A stretch of 21,964 nt of DNA from Lentisphaeria bacterium (GCA_017456805.1 JAFTIQ010000061.1:1-21964), one strand, 5' to 3'. Shown: positions 5,035-14,279, numbered from the stretch's first letter. The notes: generated by a model not told the origin, from the sequence alone. Made by a program: numbers and translations.

Positions 5035-6978
5035 TTATCCGATCTTGGCACCGCTGGGGAAATCCGGGATGTCAACCGTAATCAAACGGACGGTGTCACC
5101 GGCAGAAGCAGCAAGGAGCATTCCGCAGGATTCGATTCCGCGCAACTTTGCGGGCATAAGATTTGCCACAATGACCACCAGCTTTCCGACCAGTTCTTCG
5201 GGTTTGTAGTGCAATGCCAATCCGGCAACGATCTGACGCTGTTCGGTTCCGACTTCCACCTGGAGTTTCAGCAGCTTTTCAGTGCCTGCAACAGGTTCTG
5301 CAGCCAAAACTTTAGCTGTACGCAATTCTGTTTTGAAGAAATCGGTAATCGTAATACAGCCTTCGGGGACGATCGGTTCCGGCTTCTTTTCCTTGATCGC
5401 AGGGGCTTTTTCCTGTTTCTTTTTGGCGGGAGCTTCCTGTTTTCCCTCTTTTTCCACCATAATACGGGGGAAGAGTCCATCGATATCAGAAATCGGGTTT
5501 CCGGGGGTGGAGTTCCCTGCGGATTCGAGATCGTCGAATGTGACATCGCCTGATGCTCCGATGCAGCTCAGAAGAACTTTCATTTTTTCCGGCATGACAG
5601 GAGAAAGGATTCCGCCGACGATCCGGAGAACTTCGATTGCTGTGTAAAGGACAGTGGCAAGACGTTCCAGATTACCTTCTTTTGCAAGGGTCCAGGGGGC
5701 AGTCTGTTCCATGTAGCGGTTTGTCGCGCGGATCACATTCATGACTTCGGCGATTCCTTTATCCGGCTGCAGGGATCGGATTGTGCTTTCCATTGTTTTG
5801 ATTGCAAGATGAGCTTTGTTCATCAGAACGATATCAATTTCTTCGAACTTTCCGGGCTGAGGAATCTTGCTGTCGAAGTTGCGAACCGTCATTTTGATAG
5901 CCCGGTTTGCGAGATTGCCCAGGTCATTTGCAAGATCAGAATTGTACCGGTTGATGAAAGATTCTTCCGTAAAGCCGGAGTCCTGACCGAGAGTCATTTC
6001 TGCGAGGAGGTAGTAACGGAAGGCATCCACGCCGTACCGTTCAGCCATATCCATGGGATTGACCACGTTTCCGGCAGATTTACTCATTTTATCGCGTCCG
6101 CTGAGCCACCAGCCGTGAGCCAGAATGGTTTTGGGCGGTTCGATGCCGATTGCTTTCAGCATTGTGGGCCAGTAGACAGTGTGCGTTGTCAGAATATCTT
6201 TTCCGATCAGATGATGACATTCGGGCCACCATTTCCGGAAATTTTCATCATTTACGCCGTATCCGATAGCGGAAATATAGTTGATCAGCGCATCGAACCA
6301 GACGTAGCAGACGTAATCCTTATCGAAGGGGAGTTCGATTCCCCAGGAGAGTCTTGCTTTGGGTCTGGAAATACAAAGATCTTCCAGCGGTTTTTTGAGG
6401 AAACCGAGGGTTTCATTTGCGCGGAATGCGGGTTTAATGAAATCGGGATGAGTCTGGATGTGTTCGATCAGCCAATCCTGATATTTGCTCATCCGGAAAA
6501 AGTAGTTGGATTCCACGATATCATTTGTCGGGCGTTTGCAGTCGGGACAAAGATTGCCGTCGATCAGGTCTTTATCTGTGAAAAATCGTTCGCAGGGGAC
6601 ACAGTAGTGACCGTTGTATTCCGCTTTGTAGATCAGATCTCTGTCGTAGAGATCCTGCAGGATCTTCTGAACGATCTTTGTATGCCGTTCCTGGGTTGTA
6701 CGGATGAAGTCATCGTTTCCGATTCCGAGTTTTTTCCAGAGTTCCTGATAACGGATCACGGTTTCGTCGCACTGCTGAATGGGGGAGATTCCCTTTTCAT
6801 CGGCAGCTTTCTGAACCTTCTGACCGTGTTCATCGGTACCTGTCAGGAACCAGACGGGTTCGCCCATCATTTTATGATAGCGGGAAATCACATCTCCGAG
6901 GATCGTTGTATAAGAGTGGCCGATGTGAGGTTTGTCATTCACATAATAAATAGGAGTAGTAATGTAAAATGGATTCAT
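5035..6978 (-). CDS. metG: Methionine--tRNA ligase with C-terminal tRNA-binding domain
   Basis: This class I synthetase charges tRNA-Met with methionine. The chosen start at 6978 (MNPFYITTPIYYVND) has AAAGGAGGG 5 nt upstream; the longer frame from 7029 lacks such a site and runs into the promoter. HIGH reads HIGH at 18-21, the zinc knuckle reads CVPC...CPDC, and KMSKS reads KMSKS at about 297-301. An alpha-helical anticodon-binding domain follows (WTLAKEG, EVLRIVGGILSPVMPEKM), then a Lys/Glu/Ala-rich linker (KKKQEKAPAIKEKKPEP), then an EMAPII/Trbp111-type OB-fold (ITDFFKTELRTAKVLAAEPVAGTEKLLKLQVEVG, MPAKLRGIESCGMLLAA). This is the long dimeric bacterial architecture; its 648 residues are normal for that form. 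Confidence 0.97.
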   Translation of the reverse strand: MNPFYITTPIYYVNDKPHIGHSYTTILGDVISRYHKMMGEPVWFLTGTDEHGQKVQKAADEKGISPIQQCDETVIRYQELWKKLGIGNDDFIRTTQERHTKIVQKILQDLYDRDLIYKAEYNGHYCVPCERFFTDKDLIDGNLCPDCKRPTNDIVESNYFFRMSKYQDWLIEHIQTHPDFIKPAFRANETLGFLKKPLEDLCISRPKARLSWGIELPFDKDYVCYVWFDALINYISAIGYGVNDENFRKWWPECHHLIGKDILTTHTVYWPTMLKAIGIEPPKTILAHGWWLSGRDKMSKSAGNVVNPMDMAERYGVDAFRYYLLAEMTLGQDSGFTEESFINRYNSDLANDLGNLANRAIKMTVRNFDSKIPQPGKFEEIDIVLMNKAHLAIKTMESTIRSLQPDKGIAEVMNVIRATNRYMEQTAPWTLAKEGNLERLATVLYTAIEVLRIVGGILSPVMPEKMKVLLSCIGASGDVTFDDLESAGNSTPGNPISDIDGLFPRIMVEKEGKQEAPAKKKQEKAPAIKEKKPEPIVPEGCITITDFFKTELRTAKVLAAEPVAGTEKLLKLQVEVGTEQRQIVAGLALHYKPEELVGKLVVIVANLMPAKLRGIESCGMLLAASAGDTVRLITVDIPDFPSGAKIG

Positions 6979-7020
6979 AGTTTCCCTCCTTTCCACTTTA
7001 AACAGACTACATTTTTGGTT

Positions 7021-7026
7021 AATATA
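7021..7026 (-). promoter_or_regulatory. Candidate -10 box for metG
   Basis: TATATT on the minus strand, about 43 bp before the metG start and followed by an A+T-rich leader with a very strong ribosome-binding site. It is the same hexamer seen before trxA, glnN, rex and the 16972-17817 gene. Confidence 0.4.
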
Positions 7027-7119
7027 CACTCATTCTTTCATTTTTCAATTCAAAACCCTTGATCTCTCTTTATTTTTACGGATTTATTTTCTTGTTTTTT
7101 TGAAAAGTATGCTTGCATT

Positions 7120-7164
7120 TTGAAAAAAGAGAGATATATGTATATACAAACTTTTAATTATAAT
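7120..7164 (+). promoter_or_regulatory. Promoter and candidate operator of the carbohydrate operon
   Basis: TTGAAA at 7120-7125 and TATACA at 7143-7148 are spaced by 17 bp and could be -35 and -10; a perfect TATAAT lies further on at 7159-7164. The palindrome TGTATATACA at 7139-7148 overlaps the first -10 and resembles the TTGTACGTACAA-type operators of AraR-family regulators. A related half-site, TATACAA, recurs at 7164-7170. Because the third gene of this operon encodes an AraR-type repressor, autoregulation by this site is likely but inferred. Confidence 0.45.
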
Positions 7165-7184
7165 ATACAAAAGGAGTAGGATTT

Positions 7185-8147
7185 ATGGAACTGAAACAGT
7201 CACTCCAGAAGACAAAAGAACTTGGAATGAAAGCGGAAAAAATCGCGGCAGAGATCAGAAAACTGGAGAAAAACGGAAAGCCGGTTCCCCAAAAGAAAAG
7301 AGAGGCTTTGCAGCGGGCGCATGATCAGCTCATGCGGTCAATCTCAGCAAGTTTCCGGACAATGGACCGGAAAGGTCCTTCTCATTTTTCAAAGGACAAC
7401 ACATGGATCTGGGGTGGTCCGACACCTTTCTGGGGAGGTTCGATGGATCCGGATTGCGCCTTGCGCGGCGCGGAATATTTTGATCTCGACAACATCGTTT
7501 ATATGTATGGTCCCACCGATGAAGAAACGATCAAGCTGCACCAGCCGGCGAAAAAACTGATTTGTCAGCTCTCTGAAATCAACCGTTCGCCCGGGGTTGT
7601 CTGCGGTTCCGATGCGGAAAATGCAGAACTGTTGAGCAAACTTTCTTTGAAATATCCCAATATCAAGGGAGGGATGATTGATGACCTCATCGGTAATTAC
7701 GGAAGAAATCTTTCATTGAAAGAAGTCAAAGTAATTTATGAGAACCTGAAAAAGCATAATAAGGATTTACAGCTTTACAATGTGGTTTACACCCATGAGC
7801 TGAATTCTCCTTTCATTCCGCTGATCGAACCCTATACGGATGCAGTGAATCTCTGGGTCGGACTGAATTATCAATTGACGACGCTGGATCTGGATATTGA
7901 AAAGTGCCGTGCGGCGTTTCCCGGAAAAAAGATCATGCTTGGAATTTTTATTTATGACTATTTCGCATCTGCCAATCCAAACAGTCTGGAATTCCTTGAA
8001 ATCGAACTGAAACGGGCAAAAAAATATCTGGCGGAAGGCAAGATTCATGACCTGATCCTCATGGGAGATCGGGAAGTGAAAAAATGTCCGGCAGAATGTC
8101 AATTTGTGAAAGATTTTCTGCAAAGCGAATTCCGCAAAGGCCGCTGA
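7185..8147 (+). CDS. Uncharacterised probable TIM-barrel protein of a carbohydrate operon
   Basis: I do not recognise the family of this 320-aa protein. It has no signal peptide. Residues 1-55 are strongly charged and helical (EKIAAEIRKLEKNGKPVPQKKREALQRAHDQ), possibly a coiled coil. The rest alternates short beta strands and helices as in a (beta/alpha)8 barrel, with acidic strand ends such as KGGMIDDLIGNYG, YNVVYTHELNSPF, VNLWVGLNYQ, KKIMLGIFIYDYF and IHDLILMGDREV. Aromatic segments (WIWGGPTPFWGG, IVYMYGPTDEE) would suit a sugar-binding cleft. It starts with AAAGGAG at good spacing and ends one base before the alpha-galactosidase start, so it is co-transcribed with it. A glycoside-processing or sugar-modifying role is likely from context; the reaction is unknown. 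Confidence 0.8.
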   Translation: MELKQSLQKTKELGMKAEKIAAEIRKLEKNGKPVPQKKREALQRAHDQLMRSISASFRTMDRKGPSHFSKDNTWIWGGPTPFWGGSMDPDCALRGAEYFDLDNIVYMYGPTDEETIKLHQPAKKLICQLSEINRSPGVVCGSDAENAELLSKLSLKYPNIKGGMIDDLIGNYGRNLSLKEVKVIYENLKKHNKDLQLYNVVYTHELNSPFIPLIEPYTDAVNLWVGLNYQLTTLDLDIEKCRAAFPGKKIMLGIFIYDYFASANPNSLEFLEIELKRAKKYLAEGKIHDLILMGDREVKKCPAECQFVKDFLQSEFRKGR

Positions 8148-8148
8148 T

Positions 8149-10125
8149 ATGGAAAAACCATTTCTCTTTCAAAAAGACGGGACAGAGGTAACGTTTGACG
8201 GTGCAGCTTTGATTCTGCAACATGCTGGATTTATTCGGAAATGGATCCTGAAGAACGGATGGTGCACTGTTCTTACCGGTTCAAAGGAGTCCGGAGCCGG
8301 ACAGATAAAAAATCCTGCTCCGGATTGGAAGATCACAGCCTGCGAGGGAGCAGCGGAACTCGTATCCGTTGAATGTCAGGAACATGCAGAACGGAAATCA
8401 GTGCTGATTACTTCGCTTTTCCATTATCCGGAATCACAACTTTATCTGAAACATGAGATTACCTGTTTTCCGGGCGTTCCCGGAATGAGAATCCAAGTCA
8501 GCTTGAAATCAGAAGTGGAGATTCCGGCTTTTGAACGCAGTCCTGAACGCGGAGCCCTGCCCCAATTTGTGGATGGCTATTCTGAATCATTGCCTCTGGG
8601 AGATTCCTTTGCCGGATATCATGGGTTCGGATTCAATAATGATTCCCAGCACCGGTATTCACTGGAAACTCCGATTCTGACCGAATGCAGCGGATATGTG
8701 AATGAGTCTGACGGGCTGGTAAGCGTTGGAAACTGCAATGGGATTTTCCTGTATCGGGCGGATGGCAGCGGCTTTGTACTGGTGAAAGAGTCTCATAAAT
8801 GTGCTAACAGTTCCGGGGTTTCAACGGGTGAATTTATTTTCCGGAAGAATCAGATTCATTCCACCGGACTCGGTTTTTCTGACGGGTCTCCCCACTGGCT
8901 TTCCGGGGAAGGTTTTCACTCTGCCTGGGCCAACTGGTGTGTTCCGTTCCGATCCGGGATGAATGAGGCTGTCCGGAATCTGAAACAGTTTGACCGGGCG
9001 AGATATCCCTTTGAAAAAGAACGGGATATGTTTATTGCTATGAACACATGGGGCTCCCGGGGAGATGCTTATTTTTCCCGGATGGCTGCAACAGAAGAAA
9101 ATGTGCTTGCTGAATTGGAAAGCTGCGCAGATCTGGGGATCGATCTTTTGCAAATTGATGACGGATGGCAATTCAAACCCGGGACGGCTGACTTTCAAAA
9201 CTGTGCCTGGGTCCCCTCCCCTGAAGGGTTTCCGCATGGATGGAGTGCTGTCAAACAGCGGGCAAAAGAGCTGGGAATGAAGCTCGGATTATGGGCTCCG
9301 CCTGATTTTATCACAGCAGAACAATTGATCGAAAATATCCGGGAAGGCGGATTCCGGAGAATCAAACTGGATTTTCTGAATCTGACCAAACGGAACCTGC
9401 TGGATCAATTGCTGGAATTCGCTCAAAAGATCATCTCGTCAAGCCCGGAACCCGTTGGGATCAATTGGGATATTACAGAAAAAAGCCCCCGCATGGGATT
9501 CTATTTCGGACGGGAATATGGAAATATCTTTTTGCAGAATTGCGAAAACTCGCCGCCGGGAATGACAAGCAAACGGTTTATTGCTTATGATCCGGAAGTT
9601 ACGCTGAATCAGACTTGGCTTCTGGCAAAATATTTTAACTTGAATCAAGTCCAGATCACAATCCAGAGAATCGCGGAATCTCCTCATGGAAAGGGATATC
9701 CGCAGGATTATGCTTGCGGGATCGCTCTCATGGGGAATCCTCTGTTCTTTCTGGAAAGCAGACGGTTTTCGGAAGAGGAACGCGCTCTTGTCAAGAACGT
9801 GCTTACGGTTTATAAAAAATACCGGGAAAAGATTCTGAACGGATATGTCTCTCCCATCGGACGGCAGCCGGATGGAACAGTTTGGACCGGTTTCCAGTGC
9901 ACTTGTTCTCACGACTGTGGTTTTCTGACGCTGTTCCGGGAAAAAGATTCAGAAGAACCCTCCGCAAGGATCCGGTTGGATGTTCCTGCCGGAAGCACAA
10001 TCCGTCTGCAAGGACTTTATCAGGGAAAAGATCAGATCCTGAAACCGGAACCGGATGGAACATATTTGTTCAGCGATCTTGAACGTGCTGCATGGGCCTT
10101 TTACCGTTATGAGGTGACGGAATGA
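8149..10125 (+). CDS. Alpha-galactosidase-like glycoside hydrolase (clan GH-D, GH36/GH27-like)
   Basis: This 658-aa protein has an N-terminal beta-sandwich-like part (1-290) and a C-terminal catalytic barrel. The barrel shows the clan GH-D hallmarks: MNTWGS, DLLQIDDGWQ (about 332-341), GMKLGLWAPPDF, and IKLDFLN with the probable nucleophile Asp near 408. The order is as in GH36 enzymes, which remove alpha-galactosyl groups with retention. The usual acid/base region is divergent (GINWDITEKSPRMGFYFG), so the exact substrate cannot be assigned. No signal peptide is present, so it acts in the cytoplasm on imported oligosaccharides. It starts one base after the preceding stop and overlaps the regulator gene by four bases (ATGA). 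Confidence 0.82.
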   Translation: MEKPFLFQKDGTEVTFDGAALILQHAGFIRKWILKNGWCTVLTGSKESGAGQIKNPAPDWKITACEGAAELVSVECQEHAERKSVLITSLFHYPESQLYLKHEITCFPGVPGMRIQVSLKSEVEIPAFERSPERGALPQFVDGYSESLPLGDSFAGYHGFGFNNDSQHRYSLETPILTECSGYVNESDGLVSVGNCNGIFLYRADGSGFVLVKESHKCANSSGVSTGEFIFRKNQIHSTGLGFSDGSPHWLSGEGFHSAWANWCVPFRSGMNEAVRNLKQFDRARYPFEKERDMFIAMNTWGSRGDAYFSRMAATEENVLAELESCADLGIDLLQIDDGWQFKPGTADFQNCAWVPSPEGFPHGWSAVKQRAKELGMKLGLWAPPDFITAEQLIENIREGGFRRIKLDFLNLTKRNLLDQLLEFAQKIISSSPEPVGINWDITEKSPRMGFYFGREYGNIFLQNCENSPPGMTSKRFIAYDPEVTLNQTWLLAKYFNLNQVQITIQRIAESPHGKGYPQDYACGIALMGNPLFFLESRRFSEEERALVKNVLTVYKKYREKILNGYVSPIGRQPDGTVWTGFQCTCSHDCGFLTLFREKDSEEPSARIRLDVPAGSTIRLQGLYQGKDQILKPEPDGTYLFSDLERAAWAFYRYEVTE

Positions 10126-11177
10126 CCTATCACTCCAAAATCAGACAGGAACTTCTGGACCAGATCTCACGGATGCAGCCGGGAGAACGGATCCCGAATG
10201 AATTGCATCTGGCAGAGTTTTTCGGTGTTTCCAGAATGACCGTCAACAAGGTGATCTCTGAACTCGCCCGGGAGGGTTTTCTGGTCAGAGGCAGAGGAAG
10301 AGGTTCTTTCGTTGCAAGAAAAAAAACGTCCCGGAAGATTGTCAGCATCCTGCTTCCGAGTGCAACTCTGATCCCGCAGGATCTGCAATATATCATTTCA
10401 GGCGCAACAGAAGCCGCCCGGAAAATGGGAGTCGGAATCGAATTGATCACTGTATCTCCGGATAATAATAAAGATCATATTGATTTTTCTGCGCTGGATC
10501 ATTTGACGGAAGACAGTTATGTTTTTGTGGTAAGCAACTGGTTTCACCGGGTGTTTCCGTTCCTCTGGCAAAAAAAATGCAAGACGCTTCTTCTTGACCG
10601 GCAGCTTCTCCAGTTTGCGCCTCAGAATGAGTTTATCAAAGCGTTTCAGATTCTTGATTGCGACATTCAAAGCATGGTCCGCTCTGCATTTCAGCGGCTT
10701 TATGATGCAGGCTGCCGCAGAATTGCATTCCGCGGAACCAAACCTGTTCTGGAATCGATCACCTGTCACTACTATGAATTGGAGTTGGAACGCAAAAAGA
10801 TGAAAGGCTTGGTGCTTCCTCAGGATAATTTCAGTATCAGACTTTCTGCTGCGGAGTTGGATATGATCGAAAAATTTCAGCCGGACGGTTTGATTTTTGA
10901 TGCTCACTATATCAGATCTCTTGTGGGGCAGGATTTATGGAAGGTTGCCAACATTCCGGAAACCATTGCGTTGGAGATGATCCGTTTCACGCCTGAATTG
11001 AATTTCCTGGATCATTGTCCCTCAGCCTTTGAAATCAATGGAGCAGCCGTCGGAGAAGCCGCCATTGAAATGCTGATGAATCATGGAGATGAAAAATACC
11101 GCAAAATCAAACCGCTCCATCATCCGGAATCGAAAAAACAGCATGTGCAAAACATATCATTTTTTGAAGTAATATAA
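10122..11177 (+). CDS. AraR-type GntR family transcriptional regulator with sugar-binding domain
   Basis: Residues 1-67 form a GntR winged helix-turn-helix: IRQELLDQISRMQPGERIPNELHLAEFFGVSRMTVNKVISELAREGFLVRGRGRGSFVA. From about residue 70 the protein is a periplasmic-binding-protein-like domain of LacI type (KIVSILLPSA, YIISGATEAARKMG, PDGLIFDAHYI, GEAAIEMLM), as in AraR, where a sugar releases the repressor from DNA. The C-terminal part is divergent, so the ligand is not predictable. The gene overlaps the alpha-galactosidase by 4 bp and is followed 20 bp later by the secreted hydrolase, so it very likely controls its own operon through the palindrome near 7139-7148. Confidence 0.85.
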   Translation: MTYHSKIRQELLDQISRMQPGERIPNELHLAEFFGVSRMTVNKVISELAREGFLVRGRGRGSFVARKKTSRKIVSILLPSATLIPQDLQYIISGATEAARKMGVGIELITVSPDNNKDHIDFSALDHLTEDSYVFVVSNWFHRVFPFLWQKKCKTLLLDRQLLQFAPQNEFIKAFQILDCDIQSMVRSAFQRLYDAGCRRIAFRGTKPVLESITCHYYELELERKKMKGLVLPQDNFSIRLSAAELDMIEKFQPDGLIFDAHYIRSLVGQDLWKVANIPETIALEMIRFTPELNFLDHCPSAFEINGAAVGEAAIEMLMNHGDEKYRKIKPLHHPESKKQHVQNISFFEVI

Positions 11178-11197
11178 ACTCAACCAAAGGAGAAAAT

Positions 11198-14191
11198 ATG
11201 AAAAAGAGAATTGTTTCATCTGCACTCCTGATCCTTTCGGCGATCGCAGTTGCCGGGGATTATGTTGTGCCGGTAACATCGGAATGGAAAGCCTATGATG
11301 TCGTTTACGAAAATGTCACAGGCGGAGTCCGGACCAGAGTAAAAAACAGAGGTTCCAAATTCTGGGGGCATATTGCAGTTTCATTCCCGAAGGGAAACGC
11401 CAATCAATATTTGCAGGTGGTTGTCGGAGATATGGAATCTGCAACAGCTGATCCGCAATGCGGGAATGCCAGTAAAAACGGTGGGGCATTCGGTCGGCTC
11501 TATACCGGATATAATACGTTTAAAATGCCGGATCATGCAATCCGGAACAGCTTTGTGCTGACTTTGGCAATCAAAGGGATCCGCGACACAGAAGTCGGCC
11601 CCTGGTGTGATTTCAAGGAAGTCCGGGCGACAGAAGCTCCGCTCAATGCTCCGGTGGTCACGCTTCTGGAAGGCGACACCATCAGGATCGGAAGCAAATT
11701 GAAGATCCGCCTTCAGCTTGAAAAAGATCTGGATATCTCTCCGGCTGTCCGTTTTTCTCTGAATCCGAAATTTCTGCCCTACCGTTTCAACAAAGAAAAT
11801 GAGATCATTCTGAAAAGAACAGCTCCGGCAGTTTATGAAGCAACGTTCACAGTTGATGAAAATGCGATCTCTTTTGATTCTTCCAAAACAAAGAAGTATG
11901 AAATCTATGCAATGGCAAAAATCAATCAGACGAGCTGCTATTTCAAAATCCCCTACCCTGTCTCAATCGCAACAAAGCAGCCAATGAATGAAATGGTTCT
12001 TGATGCTGCAAATAATCAGGTGCGTGATGATCGCCGGCTCTGGCTGAAACGTTCCAAAGGGATCAATCTCATCCTCAACCGACCGCTTCTCTACGCCCCG
12101 AAACCGGATTATGTCCACACAAGAAATGGGAATACAGATCCCACCGATTTGACCAATGGAAAACTTTCCCCCAGAACAGATGACAGAATCTGGTTCGAAA
12201 AGAGTTCTGTCGGCTGGTACAACACTGGAAACGATATTTACATCCGTATGGATCTGGGAAAAGTTCAGTCCGTCAGCAAAATCGTGATGCGTATTCTGGG
12301 CGGAACCAATGGTAATTTCAAATTCCCGAAACAGTTCAAAGTCTTCGTTTCCAAAGATGGTGTGAAATATCATCAGGCTTTTTCCATGGAAAAACTTGCC
12401 CCCAATGAACAGGGACAATGCGATTGGAAAAACTATTACTATCTGCCGGAGGATGCAGCTCATCCCAACACCAGATGCTATCCCTTTGAACTCGGAGTCA
12501 ATGCGGAAGCCCGGTATGTGATCCTCAATATTGCCGGAACGACCGGCGCTGTTTTCTCCGATGAAATGGTCTGTCTGAAAGCTGAGAAAAAAGACTCCGG
12601 CTTCAACCAGGCATATTCCAATCCCGGACAGGAAATTCCCATGTCCGGTCTGATCATCCGTCCCAGAGTAACCGAAATTGCTCTTCTGAACGGAATCGCC
12701 GCTGCCCAGTGGTTCAGAGTCACAGACATGAGAACTGCTGAAAATTTCCATAAAGATATCGATTATGTCATCGAAGTCCCCGAAGGAGTCACCGTCTACG
12801 ACCAGAAAGGAAATCCCTATCCAAAAAGCAAAAAATATGTTCTTCCTCTGAACAGAATTACCAAGCCCGGGCAGAAAATTCACAATCCCTTTGTGTTCCT
12901 GAAAGCGGATGGCAATGTAACCGGAAATCTGGTGGTGTATGCCCGTTCCGGTGGAGTGGATCAGTTCAAAACCGTTCTTCCGCTCCGGACCGTTACGATT
13001 CCGGAAATCAAGCCTTTCAAACGGCTGGAACTCAGCTTGTCATGGCTTTCCGACGGAGTCATTCCCATGTGGCCCGATTATCTCAAAATCTGGCGGAAAC
13101 TCGGGTTCAATATCGTTACCATGTTCCCCCGCAACTGGACGAACAGCGGAACCATCGCTCATCGTAAAAAACTGATGGATCAGGTCAGAGCTGCCGGGTA
13201 TCCTATCATCATGAACGATTCTCCCTATCATGAAATGCATCGGCACATGAAAAAACATCCGGAAATCTGCTGTACGATCCCCGGACAGAAAACGATCACC
13301 CTCTGTCCCTCTTACCGCGGCCCGCTCTTCGATCAGGAAATGGAACGGATCAAGAAAAATGTGATCCTGACAAAGCCGGATTATGTTTACTGGGATATCG
13401 AAACCTGGACCAGTGCTCATCAGACGGCACCCCATTGTACCCGGTGTCAGGAAGGCATGAAACGGACAGGGAAAAATGTCAATGAATATCTTCTGATGAT
13501 GGGTGATGAGACCAATGCCGCACTGAAAAAAGCTGTTGCCGCTGGTGCTGCTGAAGCCGGAATTCCCATGCCGAAAATCGGTTCTTACGCCCGGGAAGCC
13601 TCCAAGCCCTTCTACTATATCGAAGATTGGAAAACGTCTTACCCGGCATTTATGGATATGGCTCAGCCCAGCCTCTATGTCGTCGGCAGAGCCGTTGATG
13701 TTCACGATCGTGTCCTTGCAAACTACAAGCTGATGAAAAATAAACGGATCATTCCCTACTTGACCGCAGGAACTTACGGTGAATTTGAGCCGTACAAAGT
13801 GGAACAGATGGTTTTGGAATCCCTGGTCAACGGCGCTGGCGGGATCACCTACTTTGACTTCAACAGCTTTGATACTCCGCTTGATTTTTATTATCACGCA
13901 AAAGCCCTGGCGGCATTGCAGGATCATGAAGATCTGATCGTTGACGGCGTCCCGCAAGATATTACCGGTTCCAACAAAAAACTGGTGTATTCGATTACGG
14001 TCAAAGGAGATGAAGCGATTCTGCTGGTTGGCAATTATGACCGGGCGAATCCGGAAACGACGATCACCCTGCCCTTTGTTCCCACCGTGATCAAAGATCT
14101 GCGGGAGAACAAATCTCTTGCTCCGTCAGGCAAGACTTTGAATCTCAATGTTCCCCGGAGTGATGTGAGATTGATTTACCTGAAGAAGTAA
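11198..14191 (+). CDS. Secreted multidomain protein: discoidin-like domain plus glycoside-hydrolase-like barrel
   Basis: This 997-aa protein begins with a signal peptide (MKKRIVSSALLILSAIAVAG) and a good ribosome-binding site (AAAGGAG). Residues 20-150 and 160-280 look like beta-sandwich modules. Residues of about 305-465 resemble an F5/8 type C (discoidin/CBM32-like) domain: TDLTNGKLSPRTDDRIWF, IYIRMDLGKVQSVSKIVMRI, FKVFVSKDGVKYH, ARYVILNIAG. A further beta-rich part follows. From about 610 the sequence looks like a TIM barrel (LSLSWLSDGVIPMW, GFNIVTMFPRNW, DYVYWDIETW at 728-737, GAGGITYFDFNSFD), with D733 and E735 as possible catalytic residues, and it ends in a small beta-domain (EAILLVGNYDRA). 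I cannot assign a CAZy family. It probably degrades a galactose-containing glycan outside the cytoplasm and feeds the upstream enzymes. Confidence 0.8.
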   Translation: MKKRIVSSALLILSAIAVAGDYVVPVTSEWKAYDVVYENVTGGVRTRVKNRGSKFWGHIAVSFPKGNANQYLQVVVGDMESATADPQCGNASKNGGAFGRLYTGYNTFKMPDHAIRNSFVLTLAIKGIRDTEVGPWCDFKEVRATEAPLNAPVVTLLEGDTIRIGSKLKIRLQLEKDLDISPAVRFSLNPKFLPYRFNKENEIILKRTAPAVYEATFTVDENAISFDSSKTKKYEIYAMAKINQTSCYFKIPYPVSIATKQPMNEMVLDAANNQVRDDRRLWLKRSKGINLILNRPLLYAPKPDYVHTRNGNTDPTDLTNGKLSPRTDDRIWFEKSSVGWYNTGNDIYIRMDLGKVQSVSKIVMRILGGTNGNFKFPKQFKVFVSKDGVKYHQAFSMEKLAPNEQGQCDWKNYYYLPEDAAHPNTRCYPFELGVNAEARYVILNIAGTTGAVFSDEMVCLKAEKKDSGFNQAYSNPGQEIPMSGLIIRPRVTEIALLNGIAAAQWFRVTDMRTAENFHKDIDYVIEVPEGVTVYDQKGNPYPKSKKYVLPLNRITKPGQKIHNPFVFLKADGNVTGNLVVYARSGGVDQFKTVLPLRTVTIPEIKPFKRLELSLSWLSDGVIPMWPDYLKIWRKLGFNIVTMFPRNWTNSGTIAHRKKLMDQVRAAGYPIIMNDSPYHEMHRHMKKHPEICCTIPGQKTITLCPSYRGPLFDQEMERIKKNVILTKPDYVYWDIETWTSAHQTAPHCTRCQEGMKRTGKNVNEYLLMMGDETNAALKKAVAAGAAEAGIPMPKIGSYAREASKPFYYIEDWKTSYPAFMDMAQPSLYVVGRAVDVHDRVLANYKLMKNKRIIPYLTAGTYGEFEPYKVEQMVLESLVNGAGGITYFDFNSFDTPLDFYYHAKALAALQDHEDLIVDGVPQDITGSNKKLVYSITVKGDEAILLVGNYDRANPETTITLPFVPTVIKDLRENKSLAPSGKTLNLNVPRSDVRLIYLKK

Positions 14192-14209
14192 CTTCTTCTT
14201 TCTGATGAA

Positions 14210-14258
14210 AAAAGGGCTGCTGCGAACCCGAAACGGTAAGCAGCGGCCCTTTTGTTTT
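14210..14258 (+). terminator. Intrinsic terminator of the carbohydrate operon
   Basis: A 14-bp stem (AAAAGGGCTGCTGC at 14210-14223 with GCAGCGGCCCTTTT at 14240-14253, one G-T wobble) is followed by a run of T with one G. It stands 19 bp after the stop of the secreted hydrolase gene. Confidence 0.92.
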
Positions 14259-14279
14259 ATGAAATAGAAGTACAAGAAA

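Noticed and set aside
5809..7062. 417-aa plus-strand ORF
   Set aside because: Exact antisense shadow of metG; composition rich in Phe/Ile/Asp/Val as expected from reverse reading.
13040..13957. 305-aa minus-strand ORF (and a similar one at 11963-12883)
   Set aside because: Antisense shadows of the secreted 997-aa gene, without start signals.
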